The notes beneath the pieces are model-generated. The model worked only from the letters and a program-made list of their open reading frames with translations, did no database searches and was not told the DNA's origin. A DNA stretch of 61,138 nucleotides from contig CAZBBB010000010.1 in assembly GCA_964490005.1 (NCBI GenBank), positions 1 through 61,138 on the forward strand, in the 5' to 3' direction. Every line of letters starts with the position of its first letter. The stretch's first letter is position 1. Positions 26,601-34,313 of the stretch are shown piece by piece. The DNA comes from CAZBBB01 sp964490005 (GTDB lineage: Bacteria; Planctomycetota; B15-G4). The translations under genes and the position numbers were made by a program.

Positions 26601-28486
26601 GCCAGGTTCGGACGCTGCATCAAGTGGATCTCGACATCAGGCGGCAGCGGTGAACGCGGCCTGACCCGGACGGAGCTTCCGGCAGCAAGGTTGGACTCAA
26701 GTGTCACCAGTGCGTCGAGGTCGAGGTTGCCGAGCGCCAAGGCCGTCGCGGGACTGACCCCGCCCGGAAATCCGCCGAGCGGTTGACCGAACGCGGCGAC
26801 GTTCGTCACGACGGTGCCGACGGAGCCGCTCGCGAGATCGAATCGATCGATCCGGTCAGACGTGCGATTGAGCGCGAGGACGGTTGTCTCGGAAACGAAC
26901 TCGATCGAGTCGTACCTGACGGGTGGGAATACTGGAGGGACTCCGGGATCCGGCAAGCCCTCTCCGGCCGCGAATGCTCCCGTCAGGGAAAAGTCGATCA
27001 TCTTGAGACGTACGATCGCGGGGACGGCTCCCCCGATCTCCGCGAGCGCGAAGAGCGTGCCCGAAGGGGACTGGGCAAGGTCGAGGATCTCGGTCCCGAT
27101 GGGCTGGACATCGCTCCGGAATCCCTTCGCGGGGCTGCCGTCGGCGATCGTCACCGAAGCCAAAGTAGGCACTCCGACGGGGATGTCTCTCACCACGACC
27201 GGAGTGATCTGGAACAGTCGGCGCTGGGTGGATTCGTAAGCAACCATCCTGCCGTCCTGGAGCACGGTCAGGCCAACCACGCCCTTCAGGCCTGCGAGCG
27301 CCTGAGTCGATCCCCCGTACTTCGCGAATCTCGGGTCACCCACGACGTGGTCCACGACCGCGATCGAGTCGTTGACGACACCGGGGAACACCATGAACGC
27401 CAAAGCTGGATCGGCGCCAACGGTCAATGCCGTCGGAGTCCCGAAGAACGAGATGTCCTGGCCCTGGAGTGACCCGGGGCCGTTGTGCAGGAACACGTCT
27501 GCCCCCACACTGCTGACAGCGACGCCCTCAGTGAGTCCGGAAAGCGCGTCGAACGCGCTTGCCGACATCGGGGTTCCCGCGGGAACTCGGTGCGAGACAA
27601 GCAGCTTGGTTCCCCGAAGGCGCAGGAAGAAGGTCGGGTCGTTGAGCCCGTCACTATTCCAGTCCTTGCCTTCCAGATTCTCTGCGGTCGGCAGAAGTTG
27701 CTGATCGACCGAGAGCAAGAACGAATCCGGTCCGCTCGGATAGATCGGGGCGCTCGATCCGAGAACGGAGTTCGAATAAGGCGATGGGTAGAAGCCGGAC
27801 GCTCCATCCGCCGGTGTCACCGAGATGATCTGCGGCGCCTGAATTCCGGTCGCCCCGGCGAAGTAGAACGCAACCGATGCAGTTGTCCCGAACTTCGACT
27901 GGAAGCCGCCGGCCGAAAGGCTCGGAAGCTTGGTCCCCGGAGCGCCTTCGACGAGCGCCGTGTACGTTGAACCCGGCAGCAATCCAGGAACGGAGTTGGG
28001 CGGAGCGCTCAGTACGAGAGACAGCGCCTCCGTCGGAACGAAGGGCGTGAACTCGACGTTGTTGCCGACGACAGCGTAGGTTCCCTTGGCCGGAATGCGA
28101 TCCGATCCGGGGGGAGCCAAGGCCGCGGGCGTGACTTCGCTTGCCGTCGTGAACACAGGCAAGCCGCTGGCGAAGTCCCCTGAAGGGGGCTTGTTGAACT
28201 TGAAGATAATGACGACATCGAGCGGCGCGCCGAGCAACGGCGGTGACGCACCGAGGTCGACGACGGGAGGGGTGGCCGTCGCCGGCTGCGTACCAATGCG
28301 GAACTCGAAACCGACAAAGGAGAACGTCGCTGCGATGCCGCCCCCGCTACCCGCACCCGCCCCTGCACTCCCACCGCCGCCACCACCCCCGCCGCCCCCG
28401 CATGCCCACGCAAGGGCAGACGTCAAAAGCAGGAGTGCACGTGCCCGTCGACGTCGGTCCCCGGTCCCTCGCGGTGATGCAGTCAT
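23654..28486 (-). CDS. Giant poly-Gly surface lipoprotein (paralogue B)
   Basis: 1610 aa. The N-terminus has basic residues RRRRAR, a hydrophobic core and WAC (Cys29), then about ten glycines; Trp at -2 is unusual for a lipobox. Ig-like strands (LDVVIIFKFNKPP) are followed by a propeller-like repeat region (about 370-640; AVVDHVVGDPRFAKYGG, IDRFDLASGSVGTV). An ESFDDTLYEDP motif lies near residue 684 and a Gly-rich region at about 850-1220 ends in GGQGGFGMIQFQV. The C-terminus reads LVRFQVVFDVG...RPAVDQVRVRASY. The ESFDDT, GGQGG and C-terminal motifs match paralogue C, but the propeller precedes the Gly-rich part here and follows it there. The start overlaps paralogue A's stop (ATGA). Confidence 0.82.
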   Translation of the reverse strand: MTASPRGTGDRRRRARALLLLTSALAWACGGGGGGGGGGSAGAGAGSGGGIAATFSFVGFEFRIGTQPATATPPVVDLGASPPLLGAPLDVVIIFKFNKPPSGDFASGLPVFTTASEVTPAALAPPGSDRIPAKGTYAVVGNNVEFTPFVPTEALSLVLSAPPNSVPGLLPGSTYTALVEGAPGTKLPSLSAGGFQSKFGTTASVAFYFAGATGIQAPQIISVTPADGASGFYPSPYSNSVLGSSAPIYPSGPDSFLLSVDQQLLPTAENLEGKDWNSDGLNDPTFFLRLRGTKLLVSHRVPAGTPMSASAFDALSGLTEGVAVSSVGADVFLHNGPGSLQGQDISFFGTPTALTVGADPALAFMVFPGVVNDSIAVVDHVVGDPRFAKYGGSTQALAGLKGVVGLTVLQDGRMVAYESTQRRLFQITPVVVRDIPVGVPTLASVTIADGSPAKGFRSDVQPIGTEILDLAQSPSGTLFALAEIGGAVPAIVRLKMIDFSLTGAFAAGEGLPDPGVPPVFPPVRYDSIEFVSETTVLALNRTSDRIDRFDLASGSVGTVVTNVAAFGQPLGGFPGGVSPATALALGNLDLDALVTLESNLAAGSSVRVRPRSPLPPDVEIHLMQRPNLASIGGVTQANAVPAQPLYVLGSSRVASVRTASPISTLSECLIPDPTGRIHDAFVESFDDTLYEDPSPPTLSPLAEWGKKGVAGLTSSKLRASVGASATAELGDFLPAPRPDFDVSKAYNGSQPSKANYAFVFLNTDAQNFPLPKGETPGIVQPVTVVGGAFSFRDFIIPEGVWVTVRGSNPAVITATGRIEISGVLDLVGSDGLSDDTFDTGFIPVPGGAGGPGGGRGGDGHPTVFDPSGPGTIDQYATPATGERGWGPVVLSTGQVVFQQVGGFGGASTLGYDPNENGFPKVANGGNNTEFSRPPGGGGGSFYFHGMYARDGSGSYLVQSNGAFGNLTNCPVNDKINGALYGNEENRCAGNLPNSFLQCVHLLGSTANPTRLLPGGREGVSPFSDGDFSNDFIGATGELAVLIGGQGGGGGGSRVDSLNHGIWSADKLGSPVLPPSPVWYPALWGGGTLFFSPTLYDAKAGAGGGGAGSVMLRSFGDITLTRTGRIDASGGDGGGGEIVQNSNYSGGGGGGSGGAVILQAAGSVRMLADTGHLTPFFIDSDGKLGAAIDVSGGYGKDAVEDPRDTVTTAPPGFTHTRSDGGQGGFGMIQFQVGSGNGMPFIQQGAYPFARQRTIIKYGSWNGMNGLQKEHVFLPANPPIELRYIDILHHRDSASGGVIFKGFIPLVGSDPPIIDTSVAAVGALQRDTPMIDHFGRRVVKDPKPQEMMKTYNGFGADFKEIKTNPPADLPGTLFASTDSIPLSIYTTEPGGLPIYKDAGTQEWDPYQVIDRLPVVSPTKSPPPFGTVSRGTSMWIDFNGLLVRMRDSASGATPPLFDGVHGTFNALMGAVPPGKAGQVVIGAAVPNVPGTTPAHYVANTGAIPFFDPGLCGAGTAPYNDIKVDAPEYSISNAITDNATVSLLFQGAYPVRSGSHVPDVATLTTWTADLRELTGYPLVRFQVVFDVGVDLTNYPFGVDSKRPAVDQVRVRASY

Positions 28487-31400
28487 GGCGCTGCGACCTT
28501 CTTGAATGGAATCACGATGGTGTCAATGGATGGCGGCTGGTTCTGGCCGGGCGCAAGACCGAAGGTCGCGCGGAACTTGACGAAGATCCGGTCCTTGTTG
28601 ACTCCGGACATCTTCGTGCTGAACGCAGGATCCGTCGGCAGGACGTATCCCGATTGCAACGAACTCACCGCGAAATTGAGCTGCGTCCCGGCCCGATACT
28701 CCAGCTTGAGGCCGGCCGCTGGGTCCACACTGGACTGCGGAGGGTCGACGATCGGTGTCGCGTACTCGAGGAAGCCAGTCGGCGTCAGCGCCGTCACCGT
28801 CGGCGACTCGATGATCGAGACGCGCTTCTGGTACTTCCACATCATGAAGTACCGCGCGTTGTCGCCGTAGTCTCCAGGCAGGCACGTGTAGTTGGGTTCA
28901 TTCCCGACGAATGGCGGCGTATTCCCGGTGCCCGCCGGCCCGTAGCCGCAGAACTGGGTCGGCGGCTGTCCGCCCGGCCCGGGAAAGTCGGTGAGATTCG
29001 GCAACGGGTAGGCGAGCATTCCGTTGGCCCAGTAGAAGTTGATGTCCGGGTTGGTGTTCGCCTTGGGAGGAGTCGGCGTCGCGCAGTTGCCGTTCACTTT
29101 GTCCATCAATGGCTGGTTCGGCACGCACGCGATCTGCGGAGGCGTGATGTACGTCGTCTCAGGAATTGCCGGCATGCCGTTGCTCTTCGCCGGTGCCGGA
29201 ATGCCGCCGATCGGCTGCTGGCCCGGCTCGATCAGCGGCCCACCCTCACCCGCCTTCCACGTGCACGGAGGTGGATTCCCCGGTTGGCATCCCGCACCGA
29301 TGTTGGGCACCCCCCAGGCCAACGGATCCTGGCCTTGGCTCCACACGCGGAATCGCGGAAGAACGGACGTCAGGATGCCGGGCGAGAAGGCGTAAACGTT
29401 TCCGAGCGCGGGAAAGTTCTGCGACTTCTGTGGTTTGATCCGGTACTCGACGAGCATCGGAAAGATGCTGTCGTACGGGAAGCTCGCGACGTTGGTCTTG
29501 CCGAAGTACGGATCGACACCCGCGTTGAAGGCCGGATAGTTGATGTACTTGTTGAACGTCCCCTGAGGCTTGTTGGCCGCGTTCAACGGATTGAAGAGCC
29601 CGGCCGTATTGATCGAGTACTGGGTGCCGTAGCTCACGACCGTCGTCAACTTCGGCTGGTTGGGTACGAGTGCAGCCAAGTTCGGCGGGATGGTGCTCGC
29701 TGCAACGCAACACGCATCGTGAAACTCGAGCAGGTTGCAGTCGAATTGCTGAATCAGACCCGAGTTGGCCTTGGCCGGGATTCCGGAACCCTGGTTCGTG
29801 TTCGGCCCGTCCGCGTTGTTGACGCCGCTCAGTCCGACGAGGACGGACATGTCATCGATGGTGGATGCGACGACGTTTCCGCCGAGCGGCGCCCACGCCA
29901 AACCCACGAGGTCCAGGACGATTCCGCTGAAGTCGTTGTAGGACGGCGACGCGTCGCCCGCACGATAGACGTGCTGGAAGCGTGCGCCGAACGGCGAATT
30001 GAGCGGTGTCGTCGCGCCGAAGCCGAGGGACGTCAGGAAGTCCTCGCCGTTGGGAGAGGCGTAGGGAGAATTCTTCGGCTTGTTGAAGTTGTCGATCAGG
30101 TGCTCGATCGTCGATCCAGGTGCCCCGGTCAACCTGCCGGGCAGATTGAGCCCGATGTCGAACACGATCGGACCGTAGATGAAGCGTCGATCGATCGTTC
30201 CGTTGAAGTCCACGTCGAGCGGGGGGTAGTCCGCGTACTCGACGCCGCTCGTCACGGTGTCGCTCACGCTGCCCTGCGGGTAAGTGATCGTCGACGTCGT
30301 CGCCTGGCCCATGAATCGATGAACGACGGCACCGTAGTCGGGATCCGCCGTCTGAGTCGTTTCAAACGCCACCTGGAAGTCGATCGCCGGCGGAAACGCG
30401 CTTCTGCCGGGACTCGAACTCTGCAGAAGGAAGTTCACGTTGTCGCCCTGGTCCAACATGGCGGGCGGCAACCCGAGACCACGGCCACCCAAGTCGGTGA
30501 TTCCCAGGACCCCCTTCAGTCCGAGGTCCACCATGAGTGCCGTCTGCGAGGGCGAGGCGTTCGCCAGGATTGACGTGATGTCGGCCTGACTGGGAAGCGT
30601 GCGCAGCACGAGCTTGAGGCTCGACGCCGTGCCGCCGAAGCCGATGAACGACGAGTTTCCCGGAGCGACTTGGTCATCGAGGTAAGGCAGAAATCGAATC
30701 GTCCGACTGTCGGCGGACGCCTGCACCTTGCCGATGCGTTGCCGGCCAAATCCCGTCTCGGTCTTCTGGACCGCCAAGTCCGCCACGAAGAAGTTCTCGT
30801 ACGGCCTGAATGACGAAGGATCCATGGGCTCGTTGAACTGGATTCGCAGTTCCGTCTTCGGCGGCACGGCAAGGAACTTCCCCGGATTCGCGCCGAACAG
30901 GTTCTCGGCGGGATTCCACTGCGTCGTGCGCTCCACTCCGCTGGGATCGAACATGCGCACGAAGTAGCGCAGGTCGTGATTGAGGAGATCCTGCGCATCG
31001 TTCGGGTCACGCGGACGATTGACGGCATCCACCGTGATCTTCGCGAGTGCTGCCGGGTCGGACGGCAGCGGCGGCGGAATGGGCTCGAAGAATTCGGATC
31101 GCCTCAGAACGAAGGTCGAACCGGGGACGACCGTCTGGTCGATGGCGGAACCGGGCGCAAGCACGAAGATGGGCTTGTTTGGTGGCAACGCCGCCGCCTT
31201 GTTCTGGACGACGACGTACTTCGTGATCACGCCACCAAGTCCCGTGACGGTGAGCAGGGCGTTCGCCCACTCACCCAAGCCCCCGTTTGCGCTCAGAGAG
31301 GGCGCGATGCCGAACGGCGAAGCCGTGAGTTCGAGCAACCCTTGATTGACGGAATCGATCGTTCCCGGGAGTTCGACGGCGCGAATGATCCGAGGAGGCG

Positions 31401-32250
31401 TGGTGTCCGGGAGGAAGCCGTTGAACGAGACGGTGCCGGTGGCGGTCTGCAAGACGATGGCGTCGAGCTTGGAGTTCCCCGGATTGAACGGCAACGGCTT
31501 GGCAACTGTGCCGAGGGCGTCCGTGCGGGGCACGAGCGGCTTGCCGTCGGTCGACGCAAGGGAGCCAACGCCGACGCCGGTGACAACTCTCAGGTACCCA
31601 GCAGGGTCCGCCACCGCAGCCCCGAACTTGTCGAACACCAGCGGGCTGGATTCGAAGCCGGGAGATGTCGTCGTGATGCCGTGCAGCACGACACGGTTTC
31701 CGACGACGACAGCCCTGGCCGTGACGACGGAACCATCCTGCCTCTGGATCTGAATCGTGCTTGCAGCCCCGAGCATGTCCGGGTTCAAGGGGTCAGCCTG
31801 GCTCAGGTTCAGAGACGCGGGAAGAAGCACTTGGCTGAACTCGAGAACGAGCGCCGCGTTCCGCGGGATGATCGGAATCTGCGGTGTGATCGGATCGAGA
31901 ATCTGCGTGAAGTCGATCGGCTCGAGTTCGGTCAGGGAGGTCCCGGCGACCAGCGGAGCTGGGAAGCCGGGCGCCAAGACTCCGGTGACGGGATCCGTTT
32001 CGCTCACCGACGACGGATTCACCAGATCCGCCAAGGTGTTGTTCACGTCGAAGATCGGTCGGGCGAAGTACGCCGTGGACAGGAACAGGCTGTTCGGATC
32101 GTTGGTCGCGGGAGCACTTCCGCCGCCTCCCACGCCGCTGCCACCACCGCCGCTTCCGCCCCCTCCCCCCCCGCCGCCACAACTTGCAGCGGCCATCATC
32201 ACTGCGCCCACGGATGCGAGAAGTGCGAACCTCGTCAATTTCGCGCGCAT
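28483..32250 (-). CDS. Giant poly-Gly surface lipoprotein (paralogue A)
   Basis: 1255 aa from ATG 32250, which gives a clean lipoprotein signal (RFALLASVGAVMMAAASC, Cys24) and then Gly8-Ser-Gly4-Ser linker blocks. Two or more Ig-like Big_5 segments are visible (NAALVLEFSQVLLPASLNLS, TELRIQFNEPMDPSSFRPYE). The middle and C-terminal part is rich in Asn, Pro, Gly and aromatic residues, with cysteine clusters (CNLLEFHDACC, CQPGNPPPC). It ends RIFVKFRATFG...PPSIDTIVIPFKK, related to the ends of paralogues B and C, but it lacks their long Gly-rich strand region. First gene of the lipoprotein run; no Shine-Dalgarno is visible within 15 bases of the ATG. Function unknown; probably an outer-membrane-anchored surface protein. 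Confidence 0.8.
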   Translation of the reverse strand: MRAKLTRFALLASVGAVMMAAASCGGGGGGGGSGGGGSGVGGGGSAPATNDPNSLFLSTAYFARPIFDVNNTLADLVNPSSVSETDPVTGVLAPGFPAPLVAGTSLTELEPIDFTQILDPITPQIPIIPRNAALVLEFSQVLLPASLNLSQADPLNPDMLGAASTIQIQRQDGSVVTARAVVVGNRVVLHGITTTSPGFESSPLVFDKFGAAVADPAGYLRVVTGVGVGSLASTDGKPLVPRTDALGTVAKPLPFNPGNSKLDAIVLQTATGTVSFNGFLPDTTPPRIIRAVELPGTIDSVNQGLLELTASPFGIAPSLSANGGLGEWANALLTVTGLGGVITKYVVVQNKAAALPPNKPIFVLAPGSAIDQTVVPGSTFVLRRSEFFEPIPPPLPSDPAALAKITVDAVNRPRDPNDAQDLLNHDLRYFVRMFDPSGVERTTQWNPAENLFGANPGKFLAVPPKTELRIQFNEPMDPSSFRPYENFFVADLAVQKTETGFGRQRIGKVQASADSRTIRFLPYLDDQVAPGNSSFIGFGGTASSLKLVLRTLPSQADITSILANASPSQTALMVDLGLKGVLGITDLGGRGLGLPPAMLDQGDNVNFLLQSSSPGRSAFPPAIDFQVAFETTQTADPDYGAVVHRFMGQATTSTITYPQGSVSDTVTSGVEYADYPPLDVDFNGTIDRRFIYGPIVFDIGLNLPGRLTGAPGSTIEHLIDNFNKPKNSPYASPNGEDFLTSLGFGATTPLNSPFGARFQHVYRAGDASPSYNDFSGIVLDLVGLAWAPLGGNVVASTIDDMSVLVGLSGVNNADGPNTNQGSGIPAKANSGLIQQFDCNLLEFHDACCVAASTIPPNLAALVPNQPKLTTVVSYGTQYSINTAGLFNPLNAANKPQGTFNKYINYPAFNAGVDPYFGKTNVASFPYDSIFPMLVEYRIKPQKSQNFPALGNVYAFSPGILTSVLPRFRVWSQGQDPLAWGVPNIGAGCQPGNPPPCTWKAGEGGPLIEPGQQPIGGIPAPAKSNGMPAIPETTYITPPQIACVPNQPLMDKVNGNCATPTPPKANTNPDINFYWANGMLAYPLPNLTDFPGPGGQPPTQFCGYGPAGTGNTPPFVGNEPNYTCLPGDYGDNARYFMMWKYQKRVSIIESPTVTALTPTGFLEYATPIVDPPQSSVDPAAGLKLEYRAGTQLNFAVSSLQSGYVLPTDPAFSTKMSGVNKDRIFVKFRATFGLAPGQNQPPSIDTIVIPFKKVAAP

Positions 32251-32529
32251 ATGCCGATTCGCAGGAGGCCTGGAACAACGCCCACGGGCGGGGGCGCACC
32301 CAGCAGCCGACGACTGACCGGCTCGCTCACGGCGACCTGCCCATGCTTCGAGGATTTGAACGACGAACCACCAAGTGTCCGTGGATTTGCCCGGTCCCGC
32401 AAGCCGCGGGCCGAAGATCACGCACCAAACCCGACCCGGCCCGGACGAGCCCGGCCGTCGGCATCTGACAGCGCCGTCGACAGGCCTGCTCCACGACATT
32501 GCGTGTTTAGGCTGAGAGTCCGCCTCAGG
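32251..32529. other. 279-bp intergenic region upstream of the giant lipoprotein operon
   Basis: This is the only sizeable gap between the coaX stop and the first giant lipoprotein gene on the minus strand, so the lipoprotein operon's promoter should lie here. I see no convincing -35/-10 pair and no Shine-Dalgarno before the ATG. No RNA gene or protein-like frame was found. Confidence 0.4.
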
Positions 32530-33255
32530 TCACTCGCACTCAGCTCCGCCGAGCGCCCAAGCACGAATGCCACGGTGGACAAGAATCTCGGAGAATTCCG
32601 CCCTGGAGTGCCCGGTCGCCGCCACCCAAGCCGCGCCCCAGCCCCCTGTCGCGACGACGCGAATCTCATGGCAGCCCGCGGCCGCCAGGTATCGCCGAGC
32701 TTCCTCTACGAGGCGGTCGACCCCGCCCACGGCCATGCCCCAGATGCCGGCATCGAGTGCGGCTGCCGTCGAGGCTCCCGGCGAGAGCGGGCCTGCGACG
32801 ACGTCGCGGTCAGGGAGCCCGGTTGTCGCGGCGCTCAAGCCCCGCGCCATGGTCCGCGGGCCTGCGGCAATGAACCCACCCAGCCAGGCTCCGCCTCGAC
32901 CGACGACTTCGACAGTCACGGCGGTGCCCGCATTGACGACGACTGCGGGACCGGGCCGCACGGCGATCACCGCGGCCACGCGGTCCCTCCCCGCCGATGC
33001 CAGCAGTTGCTCCGGCCCGAGACCCGGCGGCGCTCGACGCAGCTCCATCAGATCGTCGCGGTCCGCCCCGCCAAGGCCCTCCCGAAACCGGAGGCGCCGC
33101 GACTCGGCGACGCTGATCAATACCGTCCGCCCTTTGCACGCCGCAGCGGCGTCCTCGGGCATTCCGTATCGAGCGAAGAGCGGAACCGGTCCCCGCCAGT
33201 CGACCACGCCGACCGAGGTGTTGCCGATGTCGACCGTGAAGGCCGGCGCGCTCAC
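32530..33255 (-). CDS. coaX: Type III pantothenate kinase (CoaX), with altered active-site acid
   Basis: 241 aa. Family features: FTVDIGNTSVGVVDW (ATP-binding, Asp9), the GRDRVAAVIAV segment equivalent to GADRxA, and GGFIAAGPRTMARGLSAATTGLP. The enzyme phosphorylates pantothenate as the first step of coenzyme A synthesis. The conserved IIIDxGTAxTxD motif reads VVVNAGTAVTVEV here, so the aspartate proposed as catalytic base is Asn108 and the second Asp is Glu116. Activity may be reduced, or another residue may compensate. It starts in an ATGA overlap with the GspC-like gene. Confidence 0.88.
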   Translation of the reverse strand: MSAPAFTVDIGNTSVGVVDWRGPVPLFARYGMPEDAAAACKGRTVLISVAESRRLRFREGLGGADRDDLMELRRAPPGLGPEQLLASAGRDRVAAVIAVRPGPAVVVNAGTAVTVEVVGRGGAWLGGFIAAGPRTMARGLSAATTGLPDRDVVAGPLSPGASTAAALDAGIWGMAVGGVDRLVEEARRYLAAAGCHEIRVVATGGWGAAWVAATGHSRAEFSEILVHRGIRAWALGGAECE

Positions 33256-34268
33256 TTCACGTGAATGGTCGTCGTCAGCTGCTTTCCTGCGCGCTCGTAG
33301 ACGACGACGTAGGTCGGCAATTCCGAATTCTGCTTGAACCAGTTGATGGCGCCCGAGACGGACGCCATGGGCACGCCGTTGACCGAGATCACGCGATCCT
33401 TGCTCCGAGCTCCGTACTTGTACGCAAGCGAGTCCTCGGGAACGTTCGTGAGCTCGAGCTGCGTGCGCTCACCCGTCGGCATGCTGATCGTCCGGGCGTT
33501 CAACTCCTCGGCGAGGAACCGGCCGGGATCGGCCTGCAGTCGCCCGAGGTCCGCGCTCCCCATGACCCAGTGGCCCGGACGCACCTCAACGGACTCGGTG
33601 GGCACTCCTTCGACGTCGTCGGCGGGGTCGTCCGCCTCGGTAAGTTCGAAGCGGCTGACGGGAACGCCTTCGCCGCCCGTTCCCAGGCTGGGGGTGAGCG
33701 TCACCTCGTCCTCGCCCCAGGAGAAGGTGACCTCCTGCAGCGAAATGCGCAGGACCCGTCCGTGGTACGGGGCCTCATCGTAGGGAGGACGCAACGGATC
33801 GCCTTCGGACAGGTGCAGGCGGCGCTGCTTGCCCGTCGCCGCCGCGCCGCTCTCCGCACCGGCGTACGTGACCGCGATGAACCGATCGATCGGATCGTTG
33901 GAGTAGAACACCATGCCCACGGTCACGATCGATGCGAGGTCGGGCAGTTGCACCTGCTCGACGACTTCCGGTTTGTCCGTTGTGTCGACGGGGACGTCGA
34001 CGACACGGACCGACCCGTCGACCAGCGCATCCCACAGTTTCGTGTAGCGCTCCGGCTCGTAGTAGCCGCGCGGCTGCTGCGCCTCGCCGCGGCGCTCCGT
34101 CCGGCTGAGCATCACCTCGCTGAAGTAGGAGCTCTTGCGCGAGTCGTACCTGCCGTCCTGCTTGCCGCTCCAGATGTCGAAGAAGGTCCAGCCGGCCCAG
34201 ACGGCCGCCAGCACGCACAGGAGCCAGATGACCTGCTTCAGTCGGCGGATGCTGATTCGAAATGCCAT
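33252..34268 (-). CDS. GspC-like type II secretion inner-membrane protein with C-terminal PDZ domain
   Basis: 338 aa. A short cytoplasmic N-terminus with basic residues is followed by one membrane helix (QVIWLLCVLAAVWAGWTFF, about 12-30). A periplasmic linker leads to a GspC homology-region-like beta domain (ASIVTVGMVFYSNDPIDRFIAV, then LHLSEGDPL, HGRVLRISLQEVTFSW). The C-terminus has a PDZ-type half (LELTNVPEDSLAYKYGARSKDRVISVNGVPM). In type II secretion GspC links the inner-membrane platform to the secretin. No other gsp genes are next to it; the prepilin peptidase is about 10 kb downstream on the same strand. A generic membrane-anchored PDZ protein is the alternative. Confidence 0.65.
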   Translation of the reverse strand: MAFRISIRRLKQVIWLLCVLAAVWAGWTFFDIWSGKQDGRYDSRKSSYFSEVMLSRTERRGEAQQPRGYYEPERYTKLWDALVDGSVRVVDVPVDTTDKPEVVEQVQLPDLASIVTVGMVFYSNDPIDRFIAVTYAGAESGAAATGKQRRLHLSEGDPLRPPYDEAPYHGRVLRISLQEVTFSWGEDEVTLTPSLGTGGEGVPVSRFELTEADDPADDVEGVPTESVEVRPGHWVMGSADLGRLQADPGRFLAEELNARTISMPTGERTQLELTNVPEDSLAYKYGARSKDRVISVNGVPMASVSGAINWFKQNSELPTYVVVYERAGKQLTTTIHVK

Positions 34269-34313
34269 GCGACCGCCAGCGTGCCCCAGCGGAGGGGCGC
34301 GTGCAACGTCGGA

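Noticed and set aside
32300..32400. tRNA-like GTTCAAATCC on the minus strand upstream of the lipoprotein operon
   Set aside because: Only the T-loop resemblance is present; no acceptor or anticodon stem can be formed around it.
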